DNA of 5,898 nt from Aalborgiella sp031424795 (GTDB taxonomy: Bacteria > Pseudomonadota > Gammaproteobacteria > Burkholderiales > Burkholderiaceae_C), in NCBI GenBank assembly GCA_031424795.1, contig JANPIC010000200.1:1-5898 (forward strand), in the 5' to 3' direction. The notes under the pieces were generated by a model. That model ran no database searches. It saw only the letters and a program-made list of their open reading frames with translations, and was not told the DNA's origin. Of the stretch, positions 1 through 4,994 are shown one piece after another (position 1 is the stretch's first letter; each line of letters opens with the position of its first letter). The position numbers were made by a program, and so were the translations under genes.

Positions 1-539
1 GCATGCGCGAGGCGCTGCCGGAGATCCAGATTGAATTGGTCTCCAGCAACACCGTCAGCAACCTGCTGCGCCGCGAGGCGGACATCGCTGTGCGCATGGT
101 GCAGCCGGAGCAAGGCACGCTGACCGCTAAAAAGCTGGGGAGTGTGGGCGTGGGCGTCTATGCCCACAAAAGCTATATCGCTAAGCACGGTGCTCCGCAG
201 CAGCCGGAAGATTTGATTCACCATGCGCTGATAGGCTATGACGCTGACGACACCATGATTCGTGGTTTTGCCAACTATGGTCAAGTGTTGACCAAAGAAT
301 CATTCGCATTGCGCAGCGATGATTTGATGGTGCAATGGCAGGCGCTTGTAGCCGGTTGCGGTATTGGTTTTGTCGCGGACTACATGGGGCGCAACCAACC
401 TGACTTGGTCAAGCTGCTGCCCATGCTGGTGATTCCGCCGCTGCCGATGTGGCTGGCTGTGCACAGAGAAATCCGCTCCAGCCAGCGCATACGCGCGGTG
501 TTTGACTATTTGGCGACTGAGTTGCCCAAAGTTATTTGA
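1..539 (+). CDS. LysR-type transcriptional regulator, C-terminal effector domain (5' end outside window)
   Basis: This is the effector-binding half of a LysR-type transcriptional regulator. Such proteins bind DNA through an N-terminal winged helix-turn-helix and sense a small molecule through a periplasmic-binding-protein-like domain. About 178 residues are visible from the ATG at base 3. That ATG is almost certainly internal, because it falls just after the point where the effector domain normally begins, and the DNA-binding domain (roughly 110-120 residues) must lie left of the window. Diagnostic segments, counted from that Met, are READIAVRM (23-31), the glycine-rich GCGIGF (118-123) and the closing helix region LAVHREIRSSQRIRAVFDYL (151-170). 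The first two match the standard LysR effector-domain signature. The inducer and target genes cannot be read from this part. The gene stops at TGA 537-539, 20 bases before the end of the convergent YecA-like gene. Family assignment is secure; the specific regulon is unknown. Confidence 0.93.
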   Translation, partial: MREALPEIQIELVSSNTVSNLLRREADIAVRMVQPEQGTLTAKKLGSVGVGVYAHKSYIAKHGAPQQPEDLIHHALIGYDADDTMIRGFANYGQVLTKESFALRSDDLMVQWQALVAGCGIGFVADYMGRNQPDLVKLLPMLVIPPLPMWLAVHREIRSSQRIRAVFDYLATELPKVI

Positions 540-559
540 GCTTTTTCAGTTTAATTTTT

Positions 560-1390
560 TTAATTCAGCCCGTGGCACTTTTTATATTTGCGCCCACTGC
601 CACAGTAGCATAAATCGTTGCGCCCTGGCTCTGCGGTTTTGCGCACTTGCTCGACGCGTGGGCCTATGGATTGCCACATTTCACGCAAGTCGTACACCGC
701 CCAGACCGCTTCCCCAAAAGCTTCTAGGCGCGCTTTGGACATGCTCGGTGGCCCTTCCGAGCCGTCTTCTTGCTCTAGTACCGACACTTCCACGGGGCCG
801 GTGTCGTCTTCCGTCAACGCTACCATCGCACCCAGCGCGTCATTCAGCCATTTGATGGCGTCTTTGTCTTTGGCGGGGGCGACCCAGTCGTCTGGCCACG
901 CTTCCACCGCAAACATAAAGCCCAGCGCCCAGACTTGGCCAAAGGCGGGTACGTCTTCGCCGGGGTTGTCGCGCATGGCGGTGGCGCGTTCTTCGGGGCT
1001 GAGGCTGGCCATCACGCCGCGCACGTCCATCACCTGGGGGTAAAAGGCACGGTCGTCTTCTAGGCTTTCAACGTCAGCATCCAGCGACGCGGTGATTTCT
1101 TTCCAACGGCGGCTCCAAAGTTTGAAAAACAGCTCAAACTGCGCATCGTCGGCAAACTTGCCTTCGCCGTCTTCGCCAGTGTCCAAAAGCACGGGCAGGT
1201 ATTCATCAGGCGTGACGATGCGGCGGCCACAAATCAGCGCCGCCATGAAGCCTTCGCAAAACTCCCACTGCGGCGTTTCTGAGTTACGGGTACGCAGTTC
1301 GTCCAAAATGTCGTCAAGCGTGTCGAAATCGTCAGGCGTCAAAGCGGCTGATGCGCCGTCGTCGGAAGGGGTGTTGCTGCTGTTTGGCAT
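560..1390 (-). CDS. UPF0149/YecA-like protein with C-terminal SEC-C zinc motif
   Basis: This 276-residue protein combines a YecA/YgfB-like (UPF0149) helical domain with a SEC-C metal-binding tail. The UPF0149 part covers about residues 20-200, with the family-like segments EFCEGFMAALICG (43-55) and FGQVWALGFMFAVEAWPDDW (150-169). The tail carries Cys261-X-Cys263-X8-Cys272-His273, the zinc-binding pattern found at the C-terminus of SecA and in YecA-type proteins. In SecA this motif contributes to SecB and ribosome contacts. By analogy this protein may bind a ribosome or a secretion-pathway partner, but that is inference. The protein is strongly acidic, with D/E-rich stretches around 17-31, 71-84, 103-113 and 194-212. 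No signal peptide or membrane segment is seen, so it should be cytosolic. The ATG at 1390 lacks a clear Shine-Dalgarno sequence, but no earlier in-frame start fits, and a good promoter lies just upstream. It is transcribed divergently from the glutamate synthase-type gene. Precise function is unknown. Confidence 0.9.
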   Translation of the reverse strand: MPNSSNTPSDDGASAALTPDDFDTLDDILDELRTRNSETPQWEFCEGFMAALICGRRIVTPDEYLPVLLDTGEDGEGKFADDAQFELFFKLWSRRWKEITASLDADVESLEDDRAFYPQVMDVRGVMASLSPEERATAMRDNPGEDVPAFGQVWALGFMFAVEAWPDDWVAPAKDKDAIKWLNDALGAMVALTEDDTGPVEVSVLEQEDGSEGPPSMSKARLEAFGEAVWAVYDLREMWQSIGPRVEQVRKTAEPGRNDLCYCGSGRKYKKCHGLN

Positions 1391-1401
1391 GGCGGTATGC
1401 G

Positions 1402-1431
1402 TTGTGGATTTTAAAAATATACTGCTATTAT
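1402..1431 (+). promoter_or_regulatory. Predicted sigma-70 promoter for the glutamate synthase-type gene
   Basis: TTGTGG (1402-1407) and TATTAT (1426-1431) are separated by 18 bases. The -10 element matches 5 of 6 consensus positions, the -35 only 3 of 6. Transcription from about 1438 would give a leader of some 32 bases before the ATG at 1470. Another -10-like hexamer, TATACT (1418-1423), has no good -35 partner. The element lies inside the only AT-rich patch of the divergent intergenic region. Confidence 0.45.
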
Positions 1432-1445
1432 CTCGCGCAACTCAA
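1416..1445 (-). promoter_or_regulatory. Predicted sigma-70 promoter for the YecA-like gene
   Basis: Reading the - strand, TTGAGT (1440-1445) and TATATT (1416-1421) form a -35/-10 pair with 18-base spacing, matching the consensus at 4 of 6 and 5 of 6 positions. Transcription would start near 1409, giving a short leader before the ATG at 1390. A competing pair on the same strand is TTGTAA (1451-1456) with GATAAT (1427-1432), also 18 bases apart. Which one is used cannot be decided by eye. It overlaps the opposing promoter. Confidence 0.45.
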
Positions 1446-1469
1446 GACACTTACAAAGTTCCTATCAAA

Positions 1470-3110
1470 ATGCACATGTTGAAACAACTCAAGCGGCTCA
1501 ATGCCGACTACCCGCTTCGCTACACCCCGTTTGTGTTGTGCATCTTTTTCGCGCTGTTATGCGTGTTTACCATCGTCGCATTTGGCGTGGGCTGGCTGCT
1601 GTTTGTGCTGTTCACGGGGCTAAGCGTGTTGGGTTATTACGACCTGAAACAAACCAAACGCTCGATTTTGCGCAATTACCCCGTGATTGGCCATTTTCGC
1701 TATCTCTTTGAGTACATTCGCCCCGAAATACGCCAGTATTTTGTTGAGAGTGACGCCGAAGCGACCCCATTCTCCCGCTCGCAGCGCTCTTTGGTCTACC
1801 AGCGTGCCAAGGGCGAGTCGGACAAACGCCCGTTTGGCACCCAGTTAGACGTCAAAGCCATAGGCTATGAGTGGATCAACCACTCGATTGCCCCGACAAC
1901 GATAGCCTCGCACGACTTTCGCATCACCATTGGTGAAAACACGGCGCAGCCCTATAGCGCCAGTATTTTCAACATTTCAGCAATGAGCTTTGGGGCTTTA
2001 TCAGCAAACGCGATTTTGGCGCTCAACTCGGGTGCAAAGCGTGGTGGTTTTGCACACGACACGGGCGAAGGCTCGATTTCAGAGCACCACCGCGCGCATG
2101 GTGGCGATTTGATCTGGGAAATCGGCTCTGGCTATTTCGGCTGCCGCAACGACGACGGCACGTTCAATGAAGCCAAATTCGCTGAAAACGCCACTTTGCC
2201 GCAGGTCAAAATGATTGAGCTGAAACTCAGCCAAGGTGCCAAACCCGGCCACGGCGGCGTGCTACCAGGCGCAAAAGTGACCATTGAAATCGCCAACGCG
2301 CGCGGCGTGCCAGTGGGTGTCGATTGTATTTCCCCCGCTAGCCATAGCGCGTTTTCATCGCCGGTGGAGATGCTGCAGTTCATAGAGAAGCTGCGCACCC
2401 TGTCAGGTGGCAAGCCAACGGGCTTCAAATTCTGCATTGGCCACGCTTGGGAGTGGTTTGCCATCGTCAAAGCGATGCGAAAAACGGGTATCACGCCAGA
2501 CTTTATCGTCGTCGATGGGGCTGAAGGCGGCACCGGCGCTGCCCCGTTGGAATTCACCGATCATGTAGGCAGCCCGCTGCAAGAAGGTCTCTTGTTGGTG
2601 CATAACACGCTAAAAGGCGTTAACTTACGCGAAAAAATAAAAATCGGCTGCGCTGGTAAAGTCGTCAGCGCCTTTGACATCAGCCGCATGATGGCACTGG
2701 GGGCGGATTGGTGCAACTCTGCGCGGGGCTTTATGTTCTCGCTAGGCTGCATCCAAGCGCAAACCTGTCACACCGGTAACTGCCCCACGGGCGTCACCAC
2801 CCAGGACGCCCACCGCCAGCAAGCCTTGGTCGTGCCTGATAAAGCCGAGCGCGTCTACCAGTACCACGAAAAGACGCTGGAGGCGCTGAAAGAAATGGTC
2901 CAAGCCGCAGGCTTGCAGCACCCGCAAGACATCACCGCCTTCCACATTTCCCAGCGCATCAGCGAAGGCGAAGTCCGCCTGCTGGCCAACGTCGTGCCCC
3001 GCGTCAAAGCAGGTTCGCTCTTGGATGAGAACATTGGCGACGACCACAAAGTCTACAAAAACTACTGGCATAAAGTCAGTGCGGACAGCTTTTTGCTGCA
3101 AGTTTCATAG
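1470..3110 (+). CDS. Membrane-anchored FMN-binding glutamate synthase-type protein
   Basis: This 546-residue protein is built around the FMN and [3Fe-4S] synthase domain of glutamate synthase (GltB). In full-length enzymes this domain reduces 2-iminoglutarate, made from 2-oxoglutarate and ammonia, to glutamate. Two adjacent hydrophobic segments (about 20-37 and 39-57) form an N-terminal membrane hairpin, leaving the catalytic domain probably cytosolic. Family motifs in order are MSFGALS (172-178), DTGEGSISEHH, KPGHGG (258-263), GGTGAAP in the FMN site (353-359) and the cluster cysteines Cys427-X5-Cys433-X4-Cys438. The glutaminase domain and the GltD-like reductase are absent, so it belongs to the short 'FMN-binding glutamate synthase family', whose physiological reaction is not settled. 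A relation to N-methylglutamate synthase subunit MgsC is an alternative. The frame stays open upstream to 1092, but that part is antisense to the YecA-like gene. ATG 1470 was chosen because it follows the promoter and precedes the hairpin; ATG 1476 is equally possible. No clear Shine-Dalgarno sequence is seen at either. Confidence 0.92.
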   Translation: MHMLKQLKRLNADYPLRYTPFVLCIFFALLCVFTIVAFGVGWLLFVLFTGLSVLGYYDLKQTKRSILRNYPVIGHFRYLFEYIRPEIRQYFVESDAEATPFSRSQRSLVYQRAKGESDKRPFGTQLDVKAIGYEWINHSIAPTTIASHDFRITIGENTAQPYSASIFNISAMSFGALSANAILALNSGAKRGGFAHDTGEGSISEHHRAHGGDLIWEIGSGYFGCRNDDGTFNEAKFAENATLPQVKMIELKLSQGAKPGHGGVLPGAKVTIEIANARGVPVGVDCISPASHSAFSSPVEMLQFIEKLRTLSGGKPTGFKFCIGHAWEWFAIVKAMRKTGITPDFIVVDGAEGGTGAAPLEFTDHVGSPLQEGLLLVHNTLKGVNLREKIKIGCAGKVVSAFDISRMMALGADWCNSARGFMFSLGCIQAQTCHTGNCPTGVTTQDAHRQQALVVPDKAERVYQYHEKTLEALKEMVQAAGLQHPQDITAFHISQRISEGEVRLLANVVPRVKAGSLLDENIGDDHKVYKNYWHKVSADSFLLQVS

Positions 3111-3134
3111 CGCCTTAGGCATTAAATACGCCGG

Positions 3135-3569
3135 CTAGATACTGATTTTAGGGGTGAAATCGGTTGCTTTTTGCACCACAGCACCCGCAGCCAACATCCT
3201 CTTAGCCATACATAGCACCGCCTGATCTTTGCTCAGCAGCGTCGCTTGGTGTTGCACAGCCAGGTCGATAAACCGCTGGTCATCGGGGTCTTTGCAGATC
3301 CATTTGGCTTTGGGGGCGGGGTCTACCAAGGTGGCTAGTTGGTCGAATTTATCCAGAACATCGTCCGCAGTGACTTGGTAAAAAGCCATGCGGGGCGTGA
3401 TTTTGGGGTAAGTGAGCACGCGCTCCAGTTCTACCCGCATGTCAGTCGTGGCAATCCAGTTGAGCTGTTTGCCCTCTAAACCCGCGAGCAGGGCGGGTTT
3501 AAGGGTGGCTAGGTCTGGATCGTTGAAGACGAACAAATCCAAGATGATGTTGGTGTCGAGAATCAGCAC
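3135..3569 (-). CDS. PIN-domain ribonuclease, putative toxin family, no antitoxin visible
   Basis: This 144-residue single-domain protein belongs to the PIN nuclease fold, and best fits the 'putative toxin-antitoxin system toxin component, PIN family' type. These are Mg2+-dependent RNases with a cluster of acidic residues. The visible candidates are Asp5 in LDTN (with Asn7), Glu47 or Glu49 in RVELERVL, Asp94/Asp97 in KDPDDQRFIDLA and Asp115 in LLSKD, so the active site looks intact. The start is GTG at 3569, placed directly before the beta strand LILDTN where PIN proteins begin. No ATG is available nearby and no Shine-Dalgarno sequence is seen. The gene begins 12 bases after the methyltransferase stop, so translation probably depends on coupling. 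No small antitoxin-like gene lies on either side: upstream is the methyltransferase, and downstream is the convergent glutamate synthase-type gene after 24 bases. It may therefore act as a housekeeping RNA nuclease and not as a toxin; that is inference. The RNA target is unknown. Confidence 0.88.
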   Translation of the reverse strand: MLILDTNIILDLFVFNDPDLATLKPALLAGLEGKQLNWIATTDMRVELERVLTYPKITPRMAFYQVTADDVLDKFDQLATLVDPAPKAKWICKDPDDQRFIDLAVQHQATLLSKDQAVLCMAKRMLAAGAVVQKATDFTPKISI

Positions 3570-3581
3570 TTGAATACGTAT

Positions 3582-4994
3582 TTAGTCTGCTTTTTTCACG
3601 CGAGCTGAGCCGGCCACCATGTCGAATCTGAACAATCGGCACTCAATCGGGCCGTTCCACATCGGCACGCGGCGGGACTCTTTGAGGCGCATTTTGGTGG
3701 GGAGCTTCATGTCGGGCGTCAGCACGTGGGCGGTCCAGCCGGCGTAGTTTTTCTTCCAGTGCGCTGACAATTGCGGGAAAAACTCGTCACCATTCTCTGT
3801 TTGAGCGGTTTCGCGTTGGCCGAAACGGGGTTGGTCTGACTGGTTATCTTGCTCAAAATCAGCCGCATCCGGGTTGTAATTGGCACTTTGATTCACGTTT
3901 TGGCGTGGATTCTGTTGTCCGTTTTGCTGAGTATTCTCCCGCCCACCACTGCGTCTGGCGTTTTGCCCAGCCACACCACTGATGCCGATTCGGTCGCCAT
4001 ACGGCGGATTGACGATCATGATGCCGTTTTTCTTTTCGTTCTCGCAGGGCGGCATGCGTTGTAGCGCATCGCCGCCACGGAACTGCACCACGTCTGCCAC
4101 GCCGGCACGTTCGGCGTTGCGAGTTGCAAAGTCAACCATGCGGAAGGACACATCACTCCCGAAAATTTGGATGTTTTCACGCTCAGCCGGCGTCAATACT
4201 GCCTGAGAAGCTTCACTTTTAATAGCATCCCAGACGTGGGGTTGGTACGGTAGTAGCTTTTCAAACCCAAAGCGACGGGTGTAACCGGGTGCGATGTTGC
4301 AGGCGATTTGTGCAGCTTCGATGGCGATGGTGCCACTGCCACAGCAAGGGTCGTAAAAGGGAGCAAAGCTGGGCTCATCATCACTTCCTTGCGCAACTTC
4401 TTCATAAATCGTCTCTGCCCAGCCGCTGGCGGCAATCATGGCGGCGGCCAAAGTTTCCTTCAACGGTGCTTCGCCAGTATCTTGCCGCCAGCCGCGTTTA
4501 AAGAGGGGTTCGCCCGAGGTGTCGATATAGATTGTTACGGTATCTGTCGTTAAATGTGCGTAAATGCGCGCATCAGGCCATTGTGTGTTGACATCGGGGC
4601 GGACGCCGGTTTTAAAGCGGAAGCGGTCGGCAATCGCATCTTTGATCTTGAGCGCCGCAAAATTGAGCGACTGCAGTGGGCTGTGCTGCGCGGTGATCTC
4701 GATTTTGAAACTTTCTTTGGGGGTGAACCAAATCTCCCAAGCCACGTTGCTGGCGGCTTCGTACAAATCTTGTTCGTTGCGGTATTCGCCCACGTGCAGC
4801 TGCACCAGCACGCGCTGGCACAGTCGGCTGTAAAGGTTCAGGCGCATGGCGTCGCGCCAAGAGGAGCGCAGGTTCACACCGCCGCGCATCACGCGCAGGT
4901 CTTCGCCCTGCAGGCTGGTGATTTCATGGACTTCTTGGGCTAAAAAGTCTTCTACGCCGGCGGCGCAGGGCAGGAAAAGTTGAAGTTGGTTCAT
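3582..4994 (-). CDS. rlmL: THUMP-domain 23S rRNA (guanine-N2) methyltransferase, RlmL N-terminal type
   Basis: This 470-residue protein matches the N-terminal (RlmL) half of the E. coli RlmKL fusion, a SAM-dependent enzyme that methylates N2 of G2445 in 23S rRNA. An N-terminal region and THUMP RNA-binding domain (about 1-165) contain DLYEAASNVAWEIWF and ALKIKDAIADRFR. The linker APLKETLAAAMIAASGW (176-192) is strongly conserved. Then come SAM motif I DPCCGSGTIAIEAA (215-228), an acidic motif GSD (279-281) and catalytic motif IV NPPYGDRIG (329-337). The RlmK half is missing, as is common for separate family members. Two insertions stand out against E. coli: about 15 acidic residues (193-212) before motif I, and about 66 low-complexity Q/N-rich residues (338-403) after motif IV. 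The ATG immediately follows the rpoN TAA (TAAATG) with no Shine-Dalgarno sequence, suggesting translational reinitiation. The family is certain. The exact target base is by homology only, so the symbol is tentative. Confidence 0.9.
   Translation of the reverse strand: MNQLQLFLPCAAGVEDFLAQEVHEITSLQGEDLRVMRGGVNLRSSWRDAMRLNLYSRLCQRVLVQLHVGEYRNEQDLYEAASNVAWEIWFTPKESFKIEITAQHSPLQSLNFAALKIKDAIADRFRFKTGVRPDVNTQWPDARIYAHLTTDTVTIYIDTSGEPLFKRGWRQDTGEAPLKETLAAAMIAASGWAETIYEEVAQGSDDEPSFAPFYDPCCGSGTIAIEAAQIACNIAPGYTRRFGFEKLLPYQPHVWDAIKSEASQAVLTPAERENIQIFGSDVSFRMVDFATRNAERAGVADVVQFRGGDALQRMPPCENEKKNGIMIVNPPYGDRIGISGVAGQNARRSGGRENTQQNGQQNPRQNVNQSANYNPDAADFEQDNQSDQPRFGQRETAQTENGDEFFPQLSAHWKKNYAGWTAHVLTPDMKLPTKMRLKESRRVPMWNGPIECRLFRFDMVAGSARVKKAD
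3870..3941 (-). repeat. Degenerate 12-base tandem repeat inside the methyltransferase gene (six units)
   Basis: Reading the coding (-) strand, six successive 12-base units encode RENT, QQNG, QQNP, RQNV, NQSA and NYNP (residues 352-375). Asn occupies the third place in five of the six and Gln the second place in four. The second to fourth units share CARCARAAY-like bases (CAGCAAAAC, CAACAGAAT, CGCCAAAAC). The decay between units suggests an old expansion rather than a currently variable repeat. It sits in the Q/N-rich insertion directly after the catalytic NPPY motif. Confidence 0.65.

Noticed and set aside
540..565. T-rich stretch between the LysR and YecA-like genes as a bidirectional terminator
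   Set aside because: There is a run of T residues, but no GC-rich stem before it on either strand; only weak A/T pairing is possible.
502..1043. Two + strand open frames (502-855 and 618-1043) within the YecA-like gene region
   Set aside because: Their translations are Ser/Arg/Pro-rich without domain character, and they lie antisense to a gene with clear motifs.
1092..1469. Upstream in-frame extension of the glutamate synthase-type protein by 126 residues
   Set aside because: It is the antisense of the well-supported YecA-like gene, has a low-complexity Ser-rich sequence with no family match, and would place the start upstream of the best promoter and in front of the membrane hairpin.
3083..3099. 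Small hairpin CAGC-TTTTT-GCTG at the end of the glutamate synthase-type gene
   Set aside because: The four-base stem lies inside coding sequence and no T-run follows it.
2132..3101. Several - strand open frames inside the glutamate synthase-type gene
   Set aside because: They are shadows of a gene whose FMN and iron-sulfur motifs are intact; none shows recognisable motifs of its own.
3135..3569. Complete toxin-antitoxin module
   Set aside because: Only the PIN component is present; the neighbouring genes are a methyltransferase and a convergent oxidoreductase, with no room for an antitoxin gene.
3849..4943. Open frames overlapping the methyltransferase gene on both strands
   Set aside because: They overlap conserved THUMP and SAM motifs in another frame; the proteins they would encode look like frame-shifted readings.
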